Source: Chinchilla lanigera (taxonomy: Eukaryota; Chordata; Mammalia; Rodentia; Chinchillidae). Taken from it: a stretch of DNA of 64,000 nt. The notes under the pieces were generated by a model that searched no databases, had not been told where the DNA came from, and saw nothing but the letters and a program-made list of their open reading frames with translations. The position numbers and the translations under genes were made by a program. Numbering within the stretch: position 1 is the stretch's first letter; each line of letters opens with the position of its first letter. Location of the stretch: positions 5,593,299 to 5,657,298 of the forward strand of contig NW_004955502.1 in assembly GCF_000276665.1 (NCBI RefSeq), read 5' to 3'. Positions 34,596 through 48,017 of the stretch are shown here, piece after piece.

Positions 34596-36190
34596 ATAAA
34601 CTACTTAGTTATAAATCTCACAAAATATATGCAGGATCCATATACTATAAATTATAAACTACTAGTGATAGAATCAAAGAATATCTAAATAAATTTAGAG
34701 ACATACCATGTTTGTGAATTGGAAAATTCAATTTAGTAAAGATGCAGCTCTCCCAGCTTGATTCATTGATTTAATGCAATTCTTATTAAAACTAAAGAGT
34801 TTTTTTTGTAGACAAAGACAAGCTAATCCTAAAATTTATATGTAAAGGCAAAAGACCACGAACAGGATAAAGAATAAAGTGGGAAGAGTCAATATTGAGT
34901 ATTATTATAAACCTGTTACATTTAAAACAGTGATGTACATACGTGTCAGTAGAACAGAATAGAGAATGCCAAAATAGTTACATGTCAATATATTCAACTT
35001 ATTTTTTATAAATACTACAAATGAGTCAGTAGGAAAAATGGTAGATATTTAAACAAATGGTGTTGGAGCAATTGGACATTCATAGGGAAAAATGAACCTC
35101 AATTAAAAATTTATCTATTGTATAAAAATTAATTTGGATCATGGGCTGAAATGCAAAACACTAAACTATGAAATCTTTAGAAAAAAAGCTGAAGAAAATA
35201 TTCAGAACCTTACAATAGGAAAGAGTTTAGATATTATACCAAAAATAGAATTTGTGAAAGAAATATTGGTAAAATGGATGAAATTAAAATAAAAAGCTTA
35301 TGCTCTAAAAGCCCACATGAAGAGGCTAAAAGGCCACCAGCACACTGGGAGTAAACATTGGCAAGCCATATAACCCCAAGTTGTCTTGTATCTACAGTAT
35401 AAAAGATTTTCAACATTCTACTGGGAAAAAAATCCTATTGTAAAATGGACAAAAGAGATAAACAGACTTTACCAAAGATGACATACAGATGGCAAGTAAG
35501 CACATGCTAAAATCACTAGCCGCTACAAAAAATCAAATTCAAAGCACAGTAAAATGCCACTTCATGCCTGAGCAGTAAGAAGAAAGAATTGCAACACCAA
35601 ACACTGGCAGTCATACATAGTGACAGGAATATGAAATAGCGCTGTGACTCGGGAACTGTTAGTATCTCATAAATACACACATGCACATACTGTCCAGCCT
35701 AGCATTTGTACTCTTGGATACTTACCCCAGCAGTCTATACACAAGTGTTTACATCTGCCTATTTGTAATAGCTACACATTGAAACCACCCAAACATCCTT
35801 CAACAGGTGAATGGTCAGCCAAGTGTAGAACATCTATACTGTGAAATACAGTCAGCCATCAAAAGAGCAGACTATTGAAAAATACAACAAACTGGGTGAA
35901 TGTCAAAGGGATTATGTTGAGTGAACAAGCCAGTCTTAAAAGATATAGCATTTTGAAATTATAAAATTTTAACAATGGGGACTATATTAGTGGTTGCTAG
36001 ATTTTGTTAATTTTACAGAGGCTTGTGTAAAACTGGTGAAATCTGAACAAATTCTGCAGGATGCACCAATATCAATTTTTGTTTGTGATTATTGTATGCT
36101 AACGATACTGCATGTTACTACTGGAGGAACTGGTGAGAGGTGAGAGGGGCCTCCTTACACTTATTTTTAAGATACTCTTCTTGCATTGAT
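34596..36190 (+). mobile_element. Ancient LINE-1 (ORF2 to 3' end)
   Basis: Diverged LINE-1 text runs in order: ATTTAGTAAAGATGCAGCTC, AAACAAATGGTGTTGGAGCA, ATGCCACTTCATGCCTGAGC, ATTTGTAATAGCTACACATTG, then 3' sequence to about 36190. Frames are broken. The part at 34951-35149 is duplicated into the LINE-1 at 32.75 kb. Confidence 0.88.
34951..35149 (+). repeat. 199-bp duplicate block, donor copy
   Basis: It lies in its expected place inside an ancient LINE-1 ORF2, with matching LINE-1 sequence on both sides. This makes it the source of the copy at 32752-32950, 2.2 kb away. Confidence 0.92.
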
Positions 36191-39100
36191 AATTATTTCA
36201 AAATGAAAGGTAATAAGAATCACTGCACAGAATTATATGTTTAATATGCTGTGGTTTATGGGAAAGGAAAACACCTAATTTGTTTTTGTTTCCATATGCA
36301 CCATGAAACTCCAAATGGATACTAATAACAGCACCGCAGGTAATAGTAGTGATAACCAGAGTATATGTGGCAAGGTAGAGCCACACAGCAACAGAGAGGC
36401 AAGACAGGGACAGGGAGGAAATCTTCTTCTGTACTTCATCCATCTCAATCTATTTGTTATTCAAAAAATCTAAATTATTGCTATTACTATAGGCACAAAA
36501 ATCATTACAATCAACATACATGATCTACATCATTCTTAGAAAATCATTTTAATTTTTAAAAAACTAAAAGCACATAACTCTGTGATTATCACAGTTACCC
36601 AAATTGACCTAGTGCTGTTGTGCAAACCATACTTTGTAGCTAGTGTTTCTCTCACTTCCTATGGATTTGGAGTAGGCTGGCACTGGTCAGCGGTGGACTT
36701 GAAAATAACACTCAGCAAAACTGCAGCCGTTCACACTGGTCTTGTTCAGGTGCTAAAAATGAATGTCTCACTTTCGGTTTTACAGCCCTGTGGTTTCAGC
36801 ATATGCAAAGCATTTTTCTCTCAGATTTTAGAAAGAACAAAGCACAAAAGGATCCTCTAAATAATCTCCAGAAATTAGGGTGGAATATGGCTTTCGTGTT
36901 TCTTGGAAAATGGACATATGCTACTATTTGTATACTTCTCAGAAAAAGAATAAAAAGCAGAGAAAATGCAAATGCCAAAACTCATATTTTTGAAAACAGT
37001 CATAAGGAAATGAGGAGCCTCAATAAAAATGTACAAACAGCACAAACTAAGTTTCAGCACAACTTATTATTGTAGCATATAAAAGCAAAATGCCAGCCAC
37101 CTCACACACTAAAGGAAACCCATACATGCCAATGTGCACAGGGCTCTTAGGATGGAAATATCTGCTTTTTCTATTTATCTGTTACAGCAGAGAAAAGTGA
37201 AAGTTGGTACCTTAAACCAATAAAATATTAAAGATATGCTGAGATTATCCATATTCAAATCTGCAATGTTTCACTAACTTAAATAGCTGTTCTCTGTGCA
37301 TGTAAACTGTATATATCAGAGCTCATTTAATTTTTAGATGTCTATATGTTTAATATTCTTATTGCGTCTTTCAGCATTTTACCATGCAGCGATTAGTTTG
37401 GCCAATATTAAGAGAAGACAGGAAATGGTTTTAAGAGATAACAAAAGAAACCGTAAGGGCACTAAGTTTATGATAAAAAAATACACATGAGAATACACAG
37501 ATATGCCAGCAATCTGACAGTGAAGCATTATTGGGAAAAGTCAGATGTCTAGAATGTAAGTGAAAGCAATTCGGTGAGAACTGAATCCAAAAGCTCAGAG
37601 GAAGGAAACCATGAGGTCAAAAGATGTCTGGCAAAGGGAACTGTCATTACTGATACAGCTTCAATACTTCTGAACATTCAGAGCAACTCTTCAGAGGAAG
37701 ATAATAGCTAGCCTCTGCCCAGAACACTCTCTCTCCAAGTCAGTTTGTCCCATTCCCTTACTTAAGCTCTGCTTCAAATCCCCCTTTATCACAGAGGCCA
37801 TTCTTGACAACCCCAATTAAAGTCCACACAATGATGTGTTACTCACATTTTTCTCCATCTCACTTATTGCCACTACATACCTCCTACTTTACAGTGTCTT
37901 AGTTCTCGTCTGAGTACTTCCTTCAAGAATTTCAGCCACATTAGGGCATCAGGGATAATTTGGTACACTTCTATATTCCCAGTTGTGGGAATGAGCAGTA
38001 AATCAGGAAGTTTTCTATTTAAGCCTCTCTGTGATTCTACAAGGAAAAGGATTTTAAGAAAAGTTAGTTTCCCCACAGTTACCAGTCTCATCAGTGGAAA
38101 AGTTTATGACTCAAGTCCACATCTTTAAATTCCACATTCTGTGCTTTTTCTCCAGCATATCACATGGCTTCTCACTTGGATCATGGGAGTTACTACGAAT
38201 CTGGAAATTTTCATCAAAATTTTGTGGAAATAGAGCATTGTGCAGATTCATTGTTCAAGTTTGCATAGTTTTTATTTATTACTTTGGAATATGATATAAA
38301 TCCTCCTTCATAAGCAAAATCTCCTTTTCAGAAATAAGCAAAAATATTTGGGCAAATTTATGGTAGGAATAATATAGAAATAAATAACATCACATTCTTT
38401 GTGATAACCTTAGATATTAATGCAGATGTAGAAGCCCATAAAATTAGCTTCCATCATTGAACTGAGGAAGCACTTTTGAGTACCTGTTATAGGTGAGAGC
38501 CCCTGCTAATGTCCCACACTGAAAAGATAAATAATACTTCACATTCTTAAATGAATTAAGAGTATGGATGTATAATTACAATATAACAAAAAAGAGACCT
38601 TGATAATTTGTTATAGGAGCAAAGGGAATCAGTGACCAATCAGCTTCAAAGGATTAAGCATGTTGGGAGACATATGGACAATTCCAGGTCTCACACCAAC
38701 AGAGGCAGTGTATGTATTTGGAAGTGAAAATGCCATGGATTTTCAGAAAACTAGGACACTAAATGTATTTGAACAACTCCCAGGGATACAGCTGAAACAG
38801 GGAAGGTCTGTGAGCAGAGTAATACTTCCTGCATGCTGTGGAGAAGACTCGCTGAGCTAACACCTGTGAGACCATCTGCATGGAGCCTCATTAAGCAGCG
38901 GGGCAAAGCTGGCACTTGTCTTACAATGGAGGATTTGAAATTTTTATATGTCCATAATTCCAAAAGAAGAAAAATGACTCTAGGCAAAAAAATAAATAAA
39001 TATGTTCCTTGTTTATGAAATAAAATTCCTTATCTGGATATCCCTGTATAATAAAAAGGGTACACATATTGTATAAAGTTGTGTTCAAAACCGAAGGCTC

Positions 39101-39905
39101 CAGGCAGCATTGTTATCTGATGTTTTCAGTAAGAACCAATGTGCATGACAAGAAGCTTATGAAATACTGAGGCAATCCAGTGTTTAATTACAACTCTACC
39201 TGACACAAACTTCACTTGCTTAGATAGCAGGTTGATTTTATAGAAAAGCCGTGTGGGTTTCCTTTCTTCTTCTATTACTCATGTCCTCAGTCTTAGGGAA
39301 ATGATAATTTCAGACAGTCCTTGGGAAGTGTCAATGATAAATGATTGGGAATATTGCTGCTCCCACGACACAGCTTTTCCTACGAGTTTTTTTTCCTTTC
39401 TTTCTTCTGAACATGCCTTACCTTCGCTCATGTCAGCTCACATAAATTAACTTGATGTTAGAGCAGTAAAATCTGTCACAATAAGCCTGATATTCTGTCA
39501 AAATCTTACCCCCTTTTTCCTCGTCTATTGTTTCCCCTAAAGTTCCAGTTTGGCACTTGGATGGCAATTTCCTGTGTCTGCATAACTGAGAGCCAACACT
39601 AATTGATCCAGTTGTGTGTACTGGTCATAAGAAAATGGTGATTTTCTTTTTCATGCGTCTTGTAATCATCTAATAAGCAGTTCTACATTGGCTATTGAAT
39701 TACACAATAAACACAATTTCCCGTCATTTCACATTTCTTCAAAGACTTATTGCTGTGGGTTCACAAGAGCAGAAAGAAGAAAAGGAATGTGGATTTACCT
39801 ATGAATTCAATCAATGCAAATTGCACTTCTAAATTAATTTTTTGGGCCAGCAAAATTTGTTACTATTGTTGTGTTTGTATTAATGCCCAAATTACTTGAA
39901 AAAAA
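36191..39905. other. No gene seen; mostly unique sequence
   Basis: Overlapping short frames at 36796-37075 on both strands and at 37873-39018 show no family signature. About 38470-38540 may be an L2 fragment. Nothing here supports a gene. Confidence 0.4.
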
Positions 39906-39914
39906 ATTACCCTA

Positions 39915-40145
39915 GTCTTTTTTAAAATTAACTTTATTGGTACATTTTAGATATACATAATGATCACATTCCATAGGGAGTTTGTGCCTATACATGATAT
40001 AACCTGGTTCTTTTTTACCCAGTCCCTTCCCCTTCTTTCAAGCCCTCTTCCCCTCCTTTTCACTAAGCTGTGTTTCCATTTTTTCCCTTCTATTCTCTTT
40101 TCCCTTCCTTCCTTTCCCCATTCCCCTCCCTTGTTCTCAGCATTT
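39915..40145 (-). repeat. Probable old LINE-derived antisense fragment with pyrimidine-rich run
   Basis: TTAACTTTATTGGTACATTT, then ACATAATGATCACATTCCAT, followed by a long C/T-rich stretch. This resembles the antisense of a LINE-1 end, but the assignment is weak. Confidence 0.4.
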
Positions 40146-42835
40146 GTTGATATAGATGTGCCTAATAAAAATTCGTTTGTATTCTAATTGAAACATTACT
40201 TAAGTTATTTTGCACACGAGTAAAGGAAGACACACAGGGTACCTGTGTCGTCACAGCCAACTCTAAGGATATAAGGGTTTCATTGAATAGACAAGGAAAC
40301 AGAAACCACCATCTTTTGGGCCCAAGCAAGGTCTTTTGCCCATAGAATTTTACTGTTTATACCTCTAACCCTGTGAACCTTCCATCAGTGAAATTATTCA
40401 GGTTCCCATGGTGTGCTTCTCCATCATTCTGATGAGTGTTTGGAACTCAATGTGAAGCACAGCAGAAGCACAAGAGAACCAAGACACAAAACACTGCTTT
40501 TCTTCCAAGAAGCTCTGCTTTTCTCACACTTGACCTTGATCCCAGGAAGTTGCAGCCCACATCCCAGCACAACATCTGTCCTGGCTGATGTGGGCTTCCT
40601 TCTACACACACTCGGTGGACTCAGTATCTCCTTACTGCTTCATGAAAGTCTTCCCTCACCACCCTATGAAGAAGTTCAACAGGCATTTCTAGACTGGAAA
40701 TGTCTTCCCACGGGACACCACTGCATGGGAATTTGTATTTAAAACATTTAAAGACAAAAACCTGAAACTATGCAGACGGCTTAGAAAATGAGTCTGTCCT
40801 TTAAACTTTGCTTTCTGGGCCTGGGAGTTACAGCTTTTGAGCACCATGACCTTTATCTGTAGCCTCTGTTGCAATCTTCTAAAATGTACTAGTGTACTTT
40901 TCTCCTTGAGGCAGCAAAATCAGTTAGTGTCTTGATGATTCAGCATCTTGTAGTGCCTTAGAGCAGCAGATATACATACAGTTTCTCTTTTAAGGTAACA
41001 AGTGTTTCCTTCACTTGTATGCTTTCAACTAAAAGAGTTTTAGGAAACTCTGTGTTTAAAAAATGCTAAACATTATCATGCAAGGTAAAACATTTATTTA
41101 TTCATTCATTCACACATTCATTCATTTATGAATCTCAAAGTATGAGGTGCTATGCCAGACCCTGAAATACAACAGTAAACAACACTAGAATCACTTAGAC
41201 AGAGGAACATGACTGGTAAATTCTCCTTTACACTCTCCAGAGACTGCTGAACTCTCTTGACAACCCATTTGCAGGGTCTCAGCAGTGCAATTCATATGCT
41301 ATTCCATAGAAGGGCTGCAGAGAAGAGGAGCTAAATGCGTTGGTCTGCAAGAGTCAGAAAAGTCTTCTCAAAGGCAATGGCAACTGAACTGAGATTTAAT
41401 CGATGAGTTTGGGCATTCATCAACGTTTTTTAATAACCCTGCCTTATGCTGTTCTCCATTAATTATGTGTCTTAATTTAGGGTATTGAAGGGCCACATAA
41501 ATAATCTAATAAAATTATTAAAAATCTCACTTATAAGTGGTTTAAATAATACAGTTTATGTCTTATATATTTGACTGCAAGTTTAAAAAAACTCTTGCCC
41601 AATAAAAATATGTCAATATACAGAGGCAGAAAAATACATAATTTCCTGGGTCAAAAGCTTCTCTGAAGGATACCATGGATTTTCTGGAGATTCATAGAAC
41701 CTATAAGAACCTGTGTGTTAAATAAGCTAAGGCAGTTATGTCACTGTGTCTGCATAGCGTACAGAAGAATACTTAGCAATTATATGGATAATACCATTAA
41801 GGTAGGGCATAAGAAATGATTCAGATTCCTAAGCAGACTTTTTCTAATTTCTAATAGGACTATGTATTTTGAGATTCTCAATAGATGTGATTTCCCCCAT
41901 CAAAAGGTACTTGTCAGTGTCCAGCATATATTTGGGTGTGGGAGGGGGCTTGCAGTGCACATCTACAGAGTGAAAAACAGGGACACTGCTGAGTCTCCTA
42001 ACATGCACAGGTGGCCCTGCAATAAGGAGTCCTCTGGCAAAAGTGCCAACAGGGTCAAGTTTAGGAAAATCTGATTAAATTGCTAAAATAATCTTCTATG
42101 GGGGGGGTTGATGACCTTCAAACTGATTACAGAGAGAAAACTGTAAAGATACATCCATTTTAATACAAATAAATACATTTAATACAGTTGGTACATGTCT
42201 TTCTTCAGAGAGAAGGTTGAGGTAGATTATCATTTTGATGTACTTTAGTTTTATAATTATACTATATTTACTTTTGTCTTTTGAGTTTGGTATCAGATTT
42301 CATTAAAATAAATAAGGAAATAAAAATATTAAAAGATGATATACTTAATTTTTTTTTACTCTGCTTTTGATCTAAAGTAGGTCACAGATATCAATTTCAT
42401 AAGGCAGAAGTGTGCCTTTTGTGGAATGAGAATAATCTGGCCAGGCAAACCACCCTGTGGTGTTAGCCTGCAGCAGTTGCTATGGCAAATATCTGTGTTT
42501 TATGAATACAATTGAATAACTCAAGCACTCAGAAATGAAAACAGACGATTAAATGGAGACTAAGTGACCTTTAAAATTATTTCATTGCCTCTGGATAGTG
42601 TTATGGGCTATTGTAGACAAATGTCTACTCCACATGCATGTGTAACAACTGAGACTACTTTGCTAATTTTCTGGCCTCTCTACATAGGGCCAGAAAAGTA
42701 CACCACAAGTCTGCTAGAATAGAGCCCCTGGAGTGCACACCAGATAAACACTCTGAGGAAGAGAAACCTACAGTATTCATGAGAAAGGTGGCTTAGTTTT
42801 GCTGGGTTCCATTTTTCAGGTTGAAAGTAATGCTC
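40146..42835. other. No gene seen; ATTC repeat and L2 fragment inside
   Basis: An (ATTC)-type short tandem repeat lies at about 41095-41130. It is followed by an L2-like piece to about 41200 (GAGGTGCTATGCCAGACC then CAACAGTAAACAACAC). A seven- to eight-G run lies near 42101. No gene is supported. Confidence 0.45.
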
Positions 42836-42839
42836 ATCT

Positions 42840-43365
42840 TTAATGGTTGGTACATTGTATCAATTTGAGAAGTTTAGAAGCTCAGTTAAGTACCTCAGTA
42901 GTTCTACATCCTAGGGTGTAGAGGACATTACCTAGGGGGGCTGTTTATGCTCCAGGATGATGTAATGGTTGATTCAGTGTGTCCACTTGAGAAGTTTAGA
43001 AGTTTAACTAAGTCACTCAGCAGGGGGCCAGGGTCCTCATTTCGTAAACATCCTGAGCCTGTGCAAGAGGAGGGCACAGAGATGGTGTGAATGCTAGATC
43101 CACCCTAGGGTCAGTAATCTACATACATAATATAAAGGAAGAAAAGGTACTTACTTCCCCTTTTTATGCTTTTGTTGGTTTTGCTGTCTTCCAGCACCAT
43201 GAACAGTTGTCTCTCTGCCATACCACACTGCCTTGGAGCCAGCATATTATAGACTGAAACCTCCATAAACTGTGAGCTAAATAAACCTTTCCTTCCTTCA
43301 CTTTGGGTGTCAGGTATTTTGTCCCAGTAAGAAGAGAAAAGTAATCAAGACACCATCCCAAATTA
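42840..43365 (+). mobile_element. Old MaLR-like LTR with internal partial duplication
   Basis: The 3' part has TGAGCTAAATAAACCTTTCC and GTCAGGTATTTTGTCCCAGT, typical of MaLR LTR ends. Its 5' part occurs twice in diverged form: 42842-42898 and 42961-43020 both hold TTGAGAAGTTTAGAAG. This could be a partial tandem duplication or two LTR pieces. Confidence 0.55.
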
Positions 43366-43724
43366 ATTTTTCTCCCTCTAGACTTGAGTGCTCATGGTGT
43401 CTAAAAAATATTCTAGAGAAACGTTTATTGTAAAGTGCAAACATGCTGCTACCCGAGTAAACTATCAATGGGCACTGATCAATCATAACTTTTCTAGCAT
43501 CTCTTAAATCAAAATTAAGCAATTTTCAAGTAGGGTCATAAAACTAATTCCAGCTGCACAAAATACTACCATTTAATAATCACTTGGATTTTAACCAGCA
43601 CTGAAGCTTAGCACACAATATCAGGCAAGGAGCTTGAAGGAAAAGAAAAAGAAGCTCTGTTAGCAACTACCCTGCTCCAAGAACTGACTCAGGTGTCTAC
43701 ACTTATGTAACAATAATGCAGCCT

Positions 43725-44115
43725 TCTCACCCACCTTTCAAAGTAGATTATGTTAGTCCTATTTAGAGAGAGCAAAACTTAGACTTGTGGAAATTAAACA
43801 ATGTTTCCCAAATCACAGGTTAAAATGAAACATCAAGATTTTAAAATGCACAGCTTGATTCCAAATGCCAATAGACAGCTGCACATTCTGGAGGAGCAAC
43901 AGGAAGCTGGCACCCAATCAATACCCTCTCCGGGCAAAGCATTTTTGGGCTGAGAACTGCCACATAGTAACTTGCTTAGTCCTCAATAATCAACTTGTGA
44001 ATAAGACAGTATTTTCCCCACGTTGACACATGAAGAAACTAATGCTCTGTGAGGCTGAGGTCATACACCTGGAATTTCAACCAAGGTCAGCTTAGGTCTG
44101 CATTCTAATTCCAAA
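43725..44115 (+). mobile_element. Two MIR-like SINE relics
   Basis: About 43725-43820 and 43940-44115 carry MIR-like layout. The second has CACATGAAGAAACTAATGCT followed by GAGGCTGAGGTCATACACCT. Both are ancient and diverged. Confidence 0.6.
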
Positions 44116-47100
44116 TTCACTAAGCTTTCCATGTCATGTACCTTATTTTGTTCCATCTACACATGCATGACAGCAATCAAATGTATAGAATAAGAAGCAT
44201 TTTGAACACAATTTCCTTCAAGCCAAAGGAGACTCTACAACTTTGCATACTCTTTGTAATGTTTGCTTCTTAATGTAAGTATATCTTCCCTTTATATCTA
44301 CTCTAAATTTGGAGTTGTCATTTTTTTTTTAATATCAACAAACTTTTGTCCCCAGAATTTATTGGATTTCTTGTTGAAGCAGTATTTTAGGGTTTGAGAG
44401 GAGATTGGCAGGGAACGGGAAAGGAATTCAAAGTTCTTGGCAAAGAGGGCCTGTGCTAATAAAGCATATCACTGCAAAAATATAAGGAAAAAAAGAGAAA
44501 CTATGCATTAAGAAATTTTCTCTATATTATGCAAAAATAACCATACTAATTAAAAACATCTTACTTTCTTCAATTTATTTTTCACCTAGAAATTTGACTT
44601 CATTGTAAAAATAGACATAATGTCCTAGGTAGCCAAGTTTTTGAAATATGTATCTGTCAGTAACTTCCCATAAAAAGGACTATTACTCATCACAGCAGAA
44701 GCACCTGTATCTAATGATGCCATACCCAGTAGCCAAAGTGTACACTTTCACAAATAAGTTCTCTGGCAGAGGTGAGTGAGCATGGAATGTGCCCAGGTTA
44801 GTCCTGGCCATAGGAGACTAGGAGGAGCAAAGGTTGGAGGCAGAGCAAAAGAAAACTTGTGCTCCCTAAATACAACCTTGTTGTTACAAATACATCCCTA
44901 TGGGTCTATCTACTCTAATGTCTTAAGAATAGAGTTCAGAAAAGACTACTCTCAAAGACAAAGTGAAATGGACATAAGAATTCAGTTTCTGTTCCTGGTC
45001 TGAATACAAGTTATTTAACTGGGGATGTTAGAATTCTCTGAACTGCAGAACTGGAAAAAATGGTTGCGACACCTATTTCATGAAGTTGGTAATAATAATA
45101 TAACACCAGAAATAATACCCTCCTCACCATAGTGCTGTCAGAACTGAATGAGTGGGTGTTGCTACTCAATGGGTGTGTGGAGCCACAAAATCACTGCTCA
45201 ATCAGGGGGCTCCTGCCCCACCCCAGCTCCTCTAAAAATGAAGGAGTTAAATTTCCAGCGATGCATTTTTGCTGGAATTCAACTGGAAACATCATAATTG
45301 TACATGCAGGATATGAAAGGCTAAGCTCTACTTTGTGTTATAGAACAGAACCCTACCCAGACACTGACACTGTTTAACTTCAAACACTCAAATAAAAATC
45401 TAAAGTATCATTTTTGAAGAAGGATTCCTTGATTCTTATTTCCAAGCTGGGCTTATTATGGACTTCCACAGTGTCTTTAGTTTTATGAGCAGTTGGTTAA
45501 GGTATGTGCCAAGATGTTGACAAACCTTTCTCATAAGTAACTTAAAACAAAACTTTCTCATAAGTAACATAAAAAATGGGGAGGGACTTTTTGTGAAATC
45601 AAGAGATACTGCACCCCTTCTCTAGGAAATGAAGTCTTTAAACCATAGTAAGAATAGAACCTACTCTACGAAAAGCACCTTTCTTTCACCTTTGATCAGT
45701 TGCTTGTGTTGATATGTGTACCATGTATGCGATACATAATATGCCCTTAGAGTAACATAAGACAGCAACAGGCTTATTAAGTAAAATACACTCCCAGGTA
45801 ATCGCGCCTTATATTGACGACTGTTATTTGTTTATTTGTTGTTTTAGCCCTTGTTTTGCATTTTTAATTATTTATTTTTTTACAAAAGACAGCTCTTAGT
45901 TGGAACTAAGGTAAAAGCACAGGTCTGAATTTGAGGATCATGCTTACCTGATTCATGCTCAGAGTGAGCTGATCATTTGGGATCATACTGAGGATTTAAA
46001 GCATCTAGCAGTAAGTATTTAAGAGGAAACATTTAACAGCTATTGAAATTGACATATAAATATCATGTAAAGAAACTGAGCAAACATAACCTATTGCTTT
46101 ACAAATCACAATTCACTCATCTGCAAGTTTTGGGTTGCTTCTGTTTTGGATTTGAGGCATATATGATCAGTGCCCTATAATTAAGCAAGTTATATTTTCC
46201 TGTGGATCTTTATTACTCAAAGTGTGATCTTGCATTAGATCATTAGCATCTCCAGAAGCTGTGGGAGGGCGTAGATTCAAGGGCACTATCACAGACCTCC
46301 ATCATCAGAACCTGCATGTCAACCACCTCCTCTGTAAGTCATATGCCCATTAAATTCTGAGAAGTACTAGCACCAGATTCTCAACTTCCTATTACATGAT
46401 TAACCACATATGCAGTGCTCTGTGGTAATGCCAAGAAGGACAAGGCCACAGAAACAAAGACAACAACAACAGCAAAAAACCACACAGGGACTCGAGGAAC
46501 TTATGGTTTGGCAAAACTGGGAAGAAAAAAAAATGAAAGCAAGAAAACTGTTTCTACACAAAAGCAGTCAGCCCAGAGCGGAAACACTGAGATTAGTGGA
46601 GAAAGGATTGATAAATTACAGAGGGGCTGCTGGTCTACCTATGCGATGGCACACTGGACTTAAGCACATGGGCTAAAATGAAACAGCGGGCATGTTTTCA
46701 CAGCGACACTAGGCTCTGAGCTCCAACCAAACACCTGGCCGTTTGAGAACTATTCTGCCGCTGCTGGACCATCACAACCTTGTCACCATATTTAATGAGC
46801 GGGAGATATTGTAGAATCTGAATATCCCAATATGGAGTGGGCAGTCAGAGGCCGTCGTGTGGAATGTTCTCACAGTCAGGGAGGAAGTGAGTCATACCTT
46901 CTCCACCGTTAAGCAGGGTGTATGTCGATTTTTCAAAAGCATTTATCGTAGATTAAGCCCTTCATCATCCTTCATCATGTTCACTTTTGCTACAGGAAAT
47001 ATTACAAGACCATCCTTCTTTTATGGCTTTTCTGTTAATAGTTTATTTTAAAAATAAAATATTTTTGACTCTTCCTCTCTTTGGAGATCTGTATAAACAA

Positions 47101-47980
47101 GTTAAAAGAAATGGGAATTTTCCTTTACAAAATATACTTGGAATAATGTTAAGTCACTCTGTCAATTGGCTCAGGTCCAGGGACTGGTTCTCTCTCAGGG
47201 AGCACTGAAATCCTTGTGTAATCACAAGATATGGGTGTTGATTTAAAGCCCAATTTACTGACAGATGTGTGAGATGATACATGGAAACCTCTCCACTGTG
47301 GCCTGTGAAAATGCTGAGGAGTAACAGTAATATTACAGAGGAATGACAATGATGTGCCTATAGTCACTTTCTCCTTTTATATGATCCATTTGCTCATACA
47401 CAAATTTATTTTTGTGATAGTGATATATAAGATTGTACTCTTATTTATATATGACTGTTATAAGATAAATGTCAAAATTACACAAACTTAAAGGTCTACC
47501 TTGTGAGGAAAACTGATGTAAAATTATTCCTTACTTCTGTATAAAAGAAAAAGCAGACATGTCTTTACATGCTAAATAGCAAGTGTTCTATGAATATATC
47601 AACTTCAAACCGAGGAAGTTTTAGAAAAGAAAAGCAGCAGGGAGAAAAATCATTGTACTGAAAGATGTTCACATGATTACCTTTATTTTAAAGTAAAAAT
47701 ATTTGCCTTCAAACCTCTGATCTCACTCAATGTCATATTTTAAAAAGGTCACAATGTTTTACTAAGTTAAGAATCACTGAGTTTGAACATACTGTATGAA
47801 GAAAACTTTAGATTTGCTGAAGGATCTTCTGCCTGAATTGGAAGTTCTGAAAAATCTGCTTTTTCATATGAAGGATAAAACTTCTCTGCTTTGGATCAGG
47901 GTTTTCATGGAGCCCAGAGGAGTTAATATCGCCTGCAAAATGTTTAGGAAGAAGTTAGAGATTGCGAATTGTGAGCACCC
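44116..47980. other. No gene seen; unique sequence
   Basis: Several 60-90 codon frames are present (for example 46410-46676), but none resembles a known family. No CpG cluster occurs. Very few recent repeats lie here, in contrast to 5-36 kb. Confidence 0.45.
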
Positions 47981-47981
47981 T

Positions 47982-48001
47982 TGTCTCACAATTGTGAGAC
48001 A
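47982..48001. repeat. Perfect 20-bp palindrome
   Basis: TGTCTCACAATTGTGAGACA is its own reverse complement. It is followed immediately by a second odd-centred palindrome, TTGTCTCTGAGACAA (48003-48017), sharing the GTCTC/GAGAC arms. Confidence 0.95.
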
Positions 48002-48017
48002 CTTGTCTCTGAGACAA

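Noticed and set aside
46410..46676. Two overlapping Lys/Gln-rich frames
   Set aside because: There is no recognisable family, promoter, or splice context. Overlap of two frames of similar length suggests chance.
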